Positions 1 to 6,750 of a DNA stretch of 42,576 nucleotides are shown here, piece after piece (the stretch's first letter is position 1; every line of letters starts with the position of its first letter). Under the pieces are notes generated by a model. That model saw only the letters and a program-made list of their open reading frames with translations. It was not told the origin of the DNA and ran no database searches. The position numbers and the translations under genes were made by a program. This DNA comes from Dorea sp. (GTDB taxonomy: Bacteria; Bacillota; Clostridia; Lachnospirales; Lachnospiraceae). The stretch lies in NCBI GenBank assembly GCA_016295505.1, contig JAEDLC010000004.1:1-42576 (forward strand), read 5' to 3'.

Positions 1-41
1 GCGAAAGCTTAAAAATATATTTCACAAGGAGGAACATACCA

Positions 42-359
42 ATGTTAGATGTAGATAAGCACACATTTGAAGAAGAAGTGTTAAAAGCAGAAGGTTATGT
101 ATTCGTAGATTTTTACGGTGACGGATGTGTACCATGCCAGGCTCTGATGCCAAAGGTACATGAATTCGCTGACACATACGGAGATAAGTTAAAATTCACA
201 TCTCTGAATACAACAAAGGCTCGTCGTCTTGCAATCGGACAGAAAGTTCTCGGACTTCCTGTTATGGCAATCTATAAAGACGGAGAGAAAGTAGAAGAAC
301 TGGTGAAAGATGATTGTACACCAGAATCTATTGAAGCAATGATTAAGAAGTATATCTAA
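42..359 (+). CDS. trxA: Thioredoxin of the glycine reductase system
   Basis: Thioredoxin-fold protein of 105 residues, the normal length for a single-domain thioredoxin. The active-site motif reads GCVPC (Cys29 and Cys32) instead of the classical WCGPC; this tryptophan-less form is typical of thioredoxins encoded in grd operons. It is expected to pass electrons from a thioredoxin reductase to the selenoprotein component of glycine reductase in the cytoplasm. The cis-proline segment (GLPVMAIYKDG) is visible near residues 72-82. Start chosen because AAGGAGG lies a few bases upstream. The window opens only 41 bases earlier, so the preceding gene (possibly trxB or grdE) is not visible; a TAA at 10-12 may be its stop, but three codons cannot support a call. 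grdA follows after a 169-base structured spacer. Confidence 0.93.
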   Translation: MLDVDKHTFEEEVLKAEGYVFVDFYGDGCVPCQALMPKVHEFADTYGDKLKFTSLNTTKARRLAIGQKVLGLPVMAIYKDGEKVEELVKDDCTPESIEAMIKKYI

Positions 360-365
360 TCGGAG

Positions 366-478
366 CATCGTGAGTGCGTAAACAGCCACAAGGCTTTTAC
401 GGGAATGTAATATCTGCCGCTTTAAGCGTGCACACTCGCCGGAATTCTATTATCGTTTGTCCCGGCGAGTATAAACAT
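366..478 (+). promoter_or_regulatory. Structured trxA-grdA spacer with two hairpins
   Basis: The spacer between trxA and grdA holds two clear hairpins. The first pairs 377-382 with 396-401 and 384-387 with 392-395 (one bulged C at 383, ACAA loop). The second pairs ACTCGCCGG at 434-442 with CCGGCGAGT at 462-470, a perfect 9-bp stem with a 19-base loop. Bases 372-376 (GAGTG) could alternatively pair with CACTC at 433-437, so exclusive structures are possible. Neither stem is followed by a U-tract, so these look more like mRNA-stabilising or processing elements than intrinsic terminators. No glycine riboswitch consensus was recognised. Function is inferred. Confidence 0.5.
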
Positions 479-528
479 TTCTACAATAAATAATAAAATA
501 GAAGGGAAAAGGAAGGAGGAAACACGTC

Positions 529-1002
529 ATGGCAATATTAGAAGGAAAAAAAGTCGTTATCATTGGCGACCGTGATGGTGTTCCAGGACCGGCAATCGCA
601 GAGTGCGTAAAGACTGCTGGTGGAGAAGTTGTATTCTCTTCCACAGAGTGCTTCGTCTGAACGAGCGCTGGTGCAATGGATCTTGAGAATCAGAAGAGGG
701 TTAAAGAATTCGCAGAGGAGTATGGTCCGGAGAACTTAGTAGTAGTTCTTGGAGCAGCTGAAGGCGAAGGTGCTGGTCTTGCAGCAGAGACTGTAACAGC
801 AGGTGACCCGACATTCGCAGGTCCATTGACAGGGGTCCAGCTTGGACTCACGGTATATCACGTATGTGAAGAAGAACTGAAAGAGGAATTTGATCCGGAT
901 GTTTACGATGAGCAGGTAGGCATGATGGAAATGGTTCTTGATCTTGACGACATTGCTGGAGAAATGTCAGCAATTCGTGATGATTTCTGCAAGTTTTTAT
1001 AA
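529..1002 (+). CDS. grdA: Glycine reductase component A, selenoprotein GrdA (TGA = Sec44)
   Basis: Selenoprotein A of the glycine/sarcosine/betaine reductase complex, 157 residues with selenocysteine. The frame starts at ATG 529 behind AAGGAGG and runs through an in-frame TGA at 658-660, codon 44, to a TAA at 1000-1002. The context around the [18 protein letters not shown], is the family signature, and position 44 is where GrdA carries its selenocysteine. GrdA receives the carboxymethyl group from component B as a Se-carboxymethyl selenoether and hands an acetyl (ketene-level) unit to component C; thioredoxin re-reduces it. A conventional gene caller would report only the part after the TGA (from ATG 676) or call it a pseudogene; both would be wrong. 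Decoding needs SelA/B/C/D encoded elsewhere. Confidence 0.95.
658..700 (+). promoter_or_regulatory. Selenocysteine codon and presumed bacterial SECIS
   Basis: TGA at 658-660 is the selenocysteine codon of grdA. Bacterial SECIS elements lie immediately 3' of the UGA, inside the coding sequence. The following bases contain a GC-rich segment (AGCGCTGGTGC, 665-675) that can form a short stem with a loop containing GG, in the right place for SelB binding. I could not derive a convincing full fold by eye, and Gram-positive SECIS elements are loosely conserved, so the codon is certain while the boundaries of the RNA element are not. Confidence 0.5.
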
Positions 1003-1034
1003 GAAGGGTTTGAGATCGTTTCATCCCACATTTT

Positions 1035-1072
1035 ACGAAACGGTGAGGTAAACACTTACCTCGCCGTTTCGT
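1035..1072 (+). terminator. 17-bp hairpin between grdA and grdC
   Basis: Bases 1035-1051 pair with 1056-1072 over 17 positions (16 Watson-Crick pairs and one T-G wobble) around a 4-base ACAC loop. It begins 33 bases after the grdA stop. The 3' flank is TTCTATAAC rather than a proper T-run, so it may act as a leaky terminator, attenuator or 3'-end stabiliser. This would let grdA, whose product is needed in excess, be expressed above grdC and grdD. Confidence 0.7.
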
Positions 1073-1092
1073 TCTATAACAAAGTATGCAGG

Positions 1093-1157
1093 GCAGGCTG
1101 CAGATGATGCAGGCTGTCAGTATTGCACATATCGCTGAGGCATGTCAGATGATGACA
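1093..1157 (+). promoter_or_regulatory. Repeat and dyad in the grdA-grdC spacer
   Basis: The remaining spacer upstream of grdC contains an 8-base direct repeat GCAGGCTG at 1093-1100 and 1109-1116, followed by an inverted repeat TGTCA-GATGA-TGACA at 1143-1157. The dyad lies 66 bases before the grdC start and could be an operator or a small RNA hairpin. A nearly identical dyad occurs upstream of leuB at 31107-31121. No convincing -35/-10 pair was found here. There is no recognisable remnant of grdB in this gap. Confidence 0.35.
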
Positions 1158-1223
1158 CATTCCTGTAAACAACAGTTAGTTATTTTGAAATGATTTAGAA
1201 AAGAAGAAAGGTGGATACTCACA

Positions 1224-2756
1224 ATGAACAGTGTAATCAAAGGCGCAAGCTATGTACTTGCACATACTCCACAGATGGTATTTTATAATGGAACAACACA
1301 GACAACAGAAAAGGTTGTCAATCCTGAGTCTGAATATTTGAAAGCAATCGACAGTCACCTTCGTTCTTACGAAGAGGCTGTAAGTTACTGGCCAAACCAG
1401 GTATATATCGGAAATGCTCATCCGGATGAATTAGCAGAAGTTGCATTCCCTTATTATGATAAGGTAAAAGAGGGTGCAGAGAGATACGGAAAATACGGCG
1501 AGATCATGCCGGAAGAAGAATTCCTGATTCTTGCACAGACGGTAGATGTATTCGAAGTTGTAAAGCTGGACAAGGAATTTGTAGCAGCTCATAAGGATGC
1601 ATTTGCAGCAGATCCGATCATCACAGAAGATATCGTTGCAAAAGTTGAGGAAGGTATCGATGCAGAAGAGATCGCAAGACTGGTAAACGAAGAGCATGCA
1701 GAAGGTCTTTACCATGCAGGAAAACTTGTTGGATGTATCAAAAGAGCACATGATATCGATGTAAACCTGTCCGCACATGTTATGCATGAGAATATCATGA
1801 GTAAGGCTACCAGCGTTCTTGCATTATTATACGGTGTAAGAAATGCAGGAATCGACAAGGCAGACGTAGAGTATGTCATCGACTGTGCAGAAGAGGCATG
1901 TGGTGACATGAACCAGAGAGGCGGCGGAAACTTTGCAAAGGCTGCAGCAGAGATCGCAGGCCTTGTAAATGCAACCGGATCAGATACCCGTGGATTCTGT
2001 GCAGGACCATCTCATGCGCTGATCGAGGCAGCATCCCTGGTAAAAGCCGGAACCTACAAGTGTGTAGCTGTTACAGCCGGAGGATGTACCGCAAAATTAG
2101 GTATGAACGGAAAAGATCATATCAAGAAAGATATGCCGATTTTAGAGGATTGCCTGGGTGGATTCTGTGTGATCCTCGCAGAGAACGACGGAGAGAATCC
2201 GGAGATTAACCTTGATATCGTAGGACGTCATACTGTAGGAACAGGTTCTGCACCGCAGAACGTAATCGGAAGTCTGGTAGCAGATCCGCTGGAGAAAAAC
2301 GGAATGAAGCTGACTGATATCGACAAGTTCTCACCGGAAATGCAGAACCCGGATATCACAAAACCGGCAGGAGCAGGAGATGTACCGCTTGCAAACTACA
2401 AGATGATCGGAGCACTTGCAGTTAAGAGAGGCGAGTTAGACAGAAAAGAACTTGCAAACTTCACGAAAGATCATGGTCTGACCGGATGGGCACCGACGCA
2501 GGGACACATTCCTTCAGGTGTACCATACATCGGATTTGCAAGAGAAGATATCCTTGCAGGAAAGATCAAGAATGCAATGATCATCGGAAAAGGAAGTCTG
2601 TTCCTTGGACGTATGACCAACCTGTTTGACGGATGTTCTTTCGTGATCCAGGCAAACACAGGAGCAGAGGATAACAGCGGAGTATCCGAAGAAGAAGTAA
2701 AAGGACTGATCGCAAAAGCTATGAAAGATTTCGCTGCATCATTGCTGGCAGAATAG
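1224..2756 (+). CDS. grdC: Glycine/sarcosine/betaine reductase component C, subunit GrdC
   Basis: Component C beta subunit, 510 residues, full length for the family. It has a ketoacyl-synthase-III-like fold and, with GrdD, takes the acetyl group from GrdA and releases acetyl phosphate by phosphorolysis, which acetate kinase converts to ATP. Visible family segments include HTPQMVFYNGTTQ near residues 14-26, GGGNFAKAAAEIAGLVN in the middle, and GWAPTQGHIPSGVPYIGFAR toward the C-terminal third. A usable SD (AAAGGTGG) precedes ATG 1224. It is followed after 14 bases by grdD with its own SD, so the two are cotranscribed. Unusually, grdB does not lie between grdA and grdC. Confidence 0.95.
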   Translation: MNSVIKGASYVLAHTPQMVFYNGTTQTTEKVVNPESEYLKAIDSHLRSYEEAVSYWPNQVYIGNAHPDELAEVAFPYYDKVKEGAERYGKYGEIMPEEEFLILAQTVDVFEVVKLDKEFVAAHKDAFAADPIITEDIVAKVEEGIDAEEIARLVNEEHAEGLYHAGKLVGCIKRAHDIDVNLSAHVMHENIMSKATSVLALLYGVRNAGIDKADVEYVIDCAEEACGDMNQRGGGNFAKAAAEIAGLVNATGSDTRGFCAGPSHALIEAASLVKAGTYKCVAVTAGGCTAKLGMNGKDHIKKDMPILEDCLGGFCVILAENDGENPEINLDIVGRHTVGTGSAPQNVIGSLVADPLEKNGMKLTDIDKFSPEMQNPDITKPAGAGDVPLANYKMIGALAVKRGELDRKELANFTKDHGLTGWAPTQGHIPSGVPYIGFAREDILAGKIKNAMIIGKGSLFLGRMTNLFDGCSFVIQANTGAEDNSGVSEEEVKGLIAKAMKDFAASLLAE

Positions 2757-2770
2757 AGAGGTGAACAAAG

Positions 2771-3925
2771 ATGGCAAATGGAATTGAAAAAATGATTGCC
2801 GACACCTTTATGGAAATGGCTCAGGGATTGGAAACAGGAAGCTTCGGGAAGAGACCGAAGATCGCACTTACCGGAATGGGAAGTGAACATGGAGAAGAGA
2901 ACTCCATGGCAGCTGCAGTAGAGGCAGCAAGAGACGGGATCGATGTCTATTATATCGGAACCTTAGAGGCAGAAGGCGTAACGACTGTGAAAGTGGCAAA
3001 TGATGAAGAAGGCCACGACAAGATGGAAGAGATGCTGAAAAACGGGGAAGTAGATGCAGCAGTAACGATGCATTTCCCGTTCCCGATCGGAGTATCAACG
3101 GTAGGACGCTGTGTTACACCTGCCAAGGGAAAAGAAATGTACATCGCCAATACGACGGGAACCTCCAGTACTGATCGTATTGAAGGAATGATCAAGAATG
3201 CCATCTACGGAATCATCACAGCAAAGGCATGCGGAAACGCAGCACCGAGCGTAGGAATTCTGAACGTAGACGGAGCACGTCAGACGGAAAAGGCATTAAA
3301 GCAGTTAAAAGAGCAGGGATATGATATCACATTTGCAGAGTCTGCAAGAGCAGACGGCGGATGCGTCATGAGAGGAAATGACGTACTTCAGGCATCACCG
3401 GATATCATGGTAACAGATTCCCTGACAGGAAATATCCTGGTTAAGATGCTCTCTTCCGCAAATACAGGCGGAAGCTTCGAGGCAACAGGCTATGGCTATG
3501 GTCCCGGAATCGGCGAGGGATATGAGCAGTTAGTTATGATCGTATCCAGAGCAAGCGGAGCACCGGTCATTGCCAATGCGATCCGCTATGCGGCACAGCT
3601 GGTAAGAGGAAAAGTCTTTGAAGTAGCAAAGGCAGAATTTGCAGCAGTGAATAAAGCAGGACTGAAGGATATCCTGGGTGCATTAAAAGCAGCTCAGAAA
3701 CCGGCTGCAGCAGAAGAGGATGTAAAAGAACCACCGAAGGAGATCGTAACAGCTCAGATTCCTGGAATCGAGGTTATGGATCTGGAAGATGCGGTAAAAG
3801 CATTGTGGAAGATCAACATCTACGCAGAGAGCGGAATGGGATGTACAGGCCCGATCATCCGTGTATCGGATGCAAATCTTGCAAAAGCTGAAGAAGAGCT
3901 TAAGAAAGCAGGATATATTCAGTAA
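2771..3925 (+). CDS. grdD: Glycine/sarcosine/betaine reductase component C, subunit GrdD
   Basis: Component C alpha subunit, 384 residues, normal family length, related to phosphate acyltransferases of the PlsX type. GrdD carries the cysteine that forms the acetyl-thioester before phosphorolysis to acetyl phosphate; the C-terminal GMGCTGPIIRV segment places such a cysteine at residue 358, matching the known position in characterised homologues. The PlsX-like motif TDSLTGNILVKML and the glycine-rich GYGYGPGIGEGYEQ lie near residues 218-258. The last gene of the visible grd operon, it ends 41 bases before a strong terminator hairpin. Confidence 0.94.
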   Translation: MANGIEKMIADTFMEMAQGLETGSFGKRPKIALTGMGSEHGEENSMAAAVEAARDGIDVYYIGTLEAEGVTTVKVANDEEGHDKMEEMLKNGEVDAAVTMHFPFPIGVSTVGRCVTPAKGKEMYIANTTGTSSTDRIEGMIKNAIYGIITAKACGNAAPSVGILNVDGARQTEKALKQLKEQGYDITFAESARADGGCVMRGNDVLQASPDIMVTDSLTGNILVKMLSSANTGGSFEATGYGYGPGIGEGYEQLVMIVSRASGAPVIANAIRYAAQLVRGKVFEVAKAEFAAVNKAGLKDILGALKAAQKPAAAEEDVKEPPKEIVTAQIPGIEVMDLEDAVKALWKINIYAESGMGCTGPIIRVSDANLAKAEEELKKAGYIQ

Positions 3926-3965
3926 TTTCAGAGCCTGAGGGCAACGGAAAAAGATCATAATTCAG

Positions 3966-4008
3966 AGGAAGTGGCGTCGAAATGTGTCGAGATGCCACTT
4001 CCTTTTGT
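3966..4008 (+). terminator. Rho-independent terminator of the grd operon
   Basis: AGGAAGTGGC at 3966-3975 pairs perfectly with GCCACTTCCT at 3994-4003. The 18-base interior contains two TCGA copies that can extend the fold. TTTT follows directly at 4003-4006. It sits just after grdD, closing the operon. Confidence 0.85.
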
Positions 4009-4050
4009 ATAATCCTTACTTTATAATGAGAAAAGTAGGGAGGTGCAAAG

Positions 4051-4836
4051 ATGGAAGAAGCGTTGCGTATAGATACAATACAGAAAACGATTTGTCGGAT
4101 GTGTTACATTATCATGTGGATGATGGCAGGAATCTTTTTCTTTTATGAAATCAGTACATTTGCAGCATGTCCGGACTTAAGCCGGCATTTGAGTATGAAA
4201 ATACAGGATGAAGCAACCTGTCGTGGCATTGATATGTCGGTTCTTCATACCACCTCAGATATCAGGAATATATCTGAAAAAGCGAGGAATATGGCTGCTA
4301 TACAGCAGGAAAAGATGAAAAATACTGTGCAGGAAACTCCAGAAGCAGAGAGGATACGAGAAACGACCGAAATGGTGAAAACACTGGAAATACCGGTGAT
4401 TCGGGACGAAGAAATACCGGATGTTTCGGGGAATGAACCGGCTTACATTGAAAGTATACCGGATTTGATTCCGGATGATCTTCCACAGATGGAGATGCCG
4501 GGTGCAGAGATAGAGATCAGAGGATTCCTGATCGATGCAGATGGATATATCACGGGATATACAGATTCTGTTTCTGTAACAGATGGTGTTCTTGTGATCC
4601 CGAGTGATGAAAGATGCACCGGGATTCGAAAATCAGCGTTGGAAGGGCTGGAATCCATGATTTTTGAAATCTATATTCCTGAAAATATTACAGAGATTGA
4701 AGCGGAGACGTTTGAACATCTGCATGAGCTGATGTATATAGAAGTAGCTGCAGATAATCCTGTTTATATCAGTGAACGTGGAGTATTGTATACGAAAAAC
4801 GGTGAGCTGATTACTTTTCCAAAGGGAAGATATTAA
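4051..4836 (+). CDS. Membrane-anchored protein with a C-terminal leucine-rich repeat
   Basis: Hypothetical protein, 261 residues. One hydrophobic helix at about residues 17-36 (YIIMWMMAGIFFFYEIST) follows a short cytoplasmic head, with no convincing cleavage site, so an uncleaved signal anchor is likely. A polar, proline- and glutamate-rich stalk runs to about residue 150. The last 60 residues carry a BspA/LRR_5-type unit (SALEGLESMIFEIYIPENI, then AETFEHLHELMYIEVAADNP) and end on the GVLYTKNGELITFPKG pattern seen in such repeats. Only about two repeat units are present, far fewer than in adhesin-like BspA proteins. SD GGGAGGTG is six bases before ATG 4051, and a TATAAT at 4022-4027 could be its -10. 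Flanked by terminators on both sides, so probably monocistronic. Function unknown. Confidence 0.75.
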   Translation: MEEALRIDTIQKTICRMCYIIMWMMAGIFFFYEISTFAACPDLSRHLSMKIQDEATCRGIDMSVLHTTSDIRNISEKARNMAAIQQEKMKNTVQETPEAERIRETTEMVKTLEIPVIRDEEIPDVSGNEPAYIESIPDLIPDDLPQMEMPGAEIEIRGFLIDADGYITGYTDSVSVTDGVLVIPSDERCTGIRKSALEGLESMIFEIYIPENITEIEAETFEHLHELMYIEVAADNPVYISERGVLYTKNGELITFPKGRY

Positions 4837-4850
4837 GAGAGAGGCAGTAG

Positions 4851-4887
4851 AGACTGTCGCAGCAGATACTGCGGTGGTCTTTGTTTT
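4851..4887 (+). terminator. Terminator after the LRR protein gene
   Basis: AGACTGTCGCAG (4851-4862) pairs with CTGCGGTGGTCT (4869-4880), a 12-bp stem with three G-T wobbles and a 6-base loop, followed by TTTGTTTT. It lies 14 bases after the stop of the LRR gene. Confidence 0.75.
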
Positions 4888-4922
4888 CGTATATAAATAC
4901 AATTTAATTTCCTAAAATTCTC

Positions 4923-4951
4923 TGTTATTCTCCGATTTCTGGTGATATAAT
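4923..4951 (+). promoter_or_regulatory. Extended -10 promoter before the GNAT-ThrE gene
   Basis: TATAAT at 4946-4951 with the TGN extension (TGA) at 4943-4945. The -35 hexamer at 17 bp spacing is a weak TGTTAT (4923-4928), which is usual for extended -10 promoters. It lies 32 bases before the chosen start. Confidence 0.55.
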
Positions 4952-4983
4952 GGATGAAATTGAGCAAAGCAGAGGGAGCAGAC

Positions 4984-6216
4984 ATGAAGATTCGGCAGAT
5001 AACAGATAATAAAAAATTATATATGGACCTGTTGCTGTTGGCTGATCCACAGGAAAATATGATCGATGCATATCTGGATCAGGGAGAAATGTTTCTTCTT
5101 GAAGAAAACGGAGAAGCAAAGACGGTTGCAGTAGTCATGCTTTATAAAAACCGGAAGTGTGAACTGAAGAATATTGCAACTGTCGAGACACAGCAGGGCA
5201 AGGGATATGGAAAGTATATGATACATTTTCTGTGTGAGCACTACAGCAGTCTGTGTGATATGATGTACGTCGGTACGGGAAACACCAGAAAAAACATTGG
5301 ATTTTATGAAAAATGCGGATTCGAAAATTCACATATTGTGATAGATTATTTTGTGAAAAATTACAGGGAACCGATCTATGATGAGGGTGTGCGGCTTACA
5401 GATATGATCTATCTGAAAAAAAGGCTGGAATCGGAGGTGGATGTGAAAAAGGTTGTGGATCTGGCACTGGAGGCAGGAAGGATTCTGTTGAAAAACGGCG
5501 CAGAGATCTTTCGTGTGGAAGAGACGATCACCAGGATCTGCCATCGTTTTCATGTAGAGCATATCGATGTGTTTATGCTCAGTCACGGTATATTTGTCAG
5601 TGCAGAAAATGGAATGGAAGAGACATATACAAAGGTAAAGCCAATTCCGTTATCGGCATCTCATCTTGGAATCGTTGCGGAAGTAAATGCGCTTTCCAGA
5701 GAGATTGAAGCTGGTCATATGGGAATTGATGAGGCATCTGAAAAGTTAAAAGAAATTGATAAGATGCCTTCTAAAAATGGATATTTTCAGATTGTTGCTG
5801 CGGGAATCGCGAGTGGAACGTTTGGATATATGCTGGGTGCAACGGAATCTGAGAGTATGATGGCCTTTTTTATCGGCTGTATTCTGTATGTATGGGTTCT
5901 GTTCAGTAAAAAGCATGGATTGTCCAAGATGCTTGTAAATATAGCAGGAGGTGTTATCATCACCACTCTTGCAATATGCTTCAGGCATCTGGCTCATATG
6001 GAAGAACTGCGGATTGACGGAATGATCATCGGAGGAATCATGCCTCTGGTCCCGGGACTGGCTTTCGTGAATGCAATCCGGGATATTGCGGACAGTGATT
6101 TTTTGTCCGGAACCGTGCGTATGATAGATGCGATTCTGGTATTTGTTTACATTGCGATCGGGGTGGGAGTGACACTCAGCATCTATAATAATATGATAGG
6201 GGGATTATTGCCATGA
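4984..6216 (+). CDS. GNAT acetyltransferase fused in frame to threonine/serine exporter N-terminal domain
   Basis: As read, one 410-residue protein. Residues 1-150 are a GNAT N-acetyltransferase with the acetyl-CoA loop QQGKGYGK and the later FYEKCGF motif. Residues 154-410 are the ThrE/YjjP N-terminal family (PF06738 type): a cytoplasmic segment with KNGAEIFRVEETI, then about five membrane helices. Start 4984 is chosen over 4954 because GAGGGAG lies just upstream. The junction is suspicious. An A7 tract at 5416-5422 precedes an internal SD (GGAGG, 5433-5437) and an in-frame GTG at 5443, exactly where stand-alone ThrE N-domain proteins begin (VKKVVDLALEAGRILLKNGAE). With six A's the acetyltransferase would stop at TGA 5444-5446, overlapping that GTG. 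So this may really be two translationally coupled genes, with an indel, sequencing error or slippage at A7. The 3' end overlaps the next gene by ATGA. Confidence 0.8.
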   Translation: MKIRQITDNKKLYMDLLLLADPQENMIDAYLDQGEMFLLEENGEAKTVAVVMLYKNRKCELKNIATVETQQGKGYGKYMIHFLCEHYSSLCDMMYVGTGNTRKNIGFYEKCGFENSHIVIDYFVKNYREPIYDEGVRLTDMIYLKKRLESEVDVKKVVDLALEAGRILLKNGAEIFRVEETITRICHRFHVEHIDVFMLSHGIFVSAENGMEETYTKVKPIPLSASHLGIVAEVNALSREIEAGHMGIDEASEKLKEIDKMPSKNGYFQIVAAGIASGTFGYMLGATESESMMAFFIGCILYVWVLFSKKHGLSKMLVNIAGGVIITTLAICFRHLAHMEELRIDGMIIGGIMPLVPGLAFVNAIRDIADSDFLSGTVRMIDAILVFVYIAIGVGVTLSIYNNMIGGLLP

Positions 6217-6674
6217 TCCGTGAATTAATCGTGAATGTTCTCTGCTCCTTTTCCGGGACGATTGCGTATTCTGTCTTATATAATGTTCCGAAAAAATACT
6301 ATGTATGCTGCGGAATGACCGGGGCAGCCGGATGGCTGGTCTACAAAGCACTGGTACAGGGAATCTCACCGGCAATTGCATCTTTCTTCGGTACTCTTGT
6401 CGTGGTGTTGATCTCACGTATGCTGACGGTGCGTATGAAATGTCCGATTACTATATTTCTGGTATCCGGTATCTTTCCGCTGGTTCCCGGAGCGGGGGTA
6501 TATTATACTGCATATTATCTGGTCACAAATCAGCTTTCCCTTGCTGCAATGAAGGGAATCGAATCCGTCAAGATTGCCTTTGCAATTGTATTTGGAATCG
6601 TATGTATTGTTTCTATTCCAAGGGAAGTGTTTCAGATGGGATACTGGAAGCAAAGAAGATGGAGAAAAGGTTGA
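6213..6674 (+). CDS. Threonine/serine exporter, C-terminal-type subunit (ThrE_2/DUF3815 family)
   Basis: Small integral membrane protein, 153 residues, matching the YjjB-like half of the ThrE exporter. In many bacteria the exporter is encoded as a YjjP-like and a YjjB-like polypeptide; here the start codon overlaps the upstream stop as ATGA, so synthesis is coupled. About four or five hydrophobic segments are visible, with the family segment FPLVPGAGVYYTAYYLV at about residues 90-106, which mirrors MPLVPGLAFVNAIRDI in the upstream partner. Expected role is proton-driven export of threonine and serine or a related small amino acid; the substrate is inferred from family. Confidence 0.85.
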   Translation: MIRELIVNVLCSFSGTIAYSVLYNVPKKYYVCCGMTGAAGWLVYKALVQGISPAIASFFGTLVVVLISRMLTVRMKCPITIFLVSGIFPLVPGAGVYYTAYYLVTNQLSLAAMKGIESVKIAFAIVFGIVCIVSIPREVFQMGYWKQRRWRKG

Positions 6675-6700
6675 TGCATGTATGGCGATTGTGCTACAAT
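6671..6700 (+). promoter_or_regulatory. Promoter for gltX
   Basis: TTGATG (6671-6676), 18-bp spacer, TACAAT (6695-6700) with an extended TGC at 6692-6694. It overlaps the end of the exporter gene and lies 50 bases before the gltX start. Confidence 0.65.
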
Positions 6701-6750
6701 ATAAGAATCGACGGATAAAATTATAAAAGAATTAGGAGATATTAATTACA

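Noticed and set aside
360-528. Glycine riboswitch or other known riboswitch upstream of grdA
   Set aside because: Hairpins exist but no recognisable glycine, SAM or other riboswitch core sequence; reported only as structured spacer.
676-1002. Separate gene beginning at ATG 676
   Set aside because: It is the part of grdA after the selenocysteine TGA; no SD is present before 676 and the upstream frame is typical GrdA.
1093-1116. Direct repeat GCAGGCTG twice as a mobile-element scar
   Set aside because: Only 8 bases, 8 bases apart, with no inverted ends or transposase; more likely chance or part of spacer structure.
6305-6718. 137-residue plus-strand frame overlapping the ThrE_2 gene
   Set aside because: Out-of-frame shadow with no homology signal; composition is typical of a frame-shifted translation.
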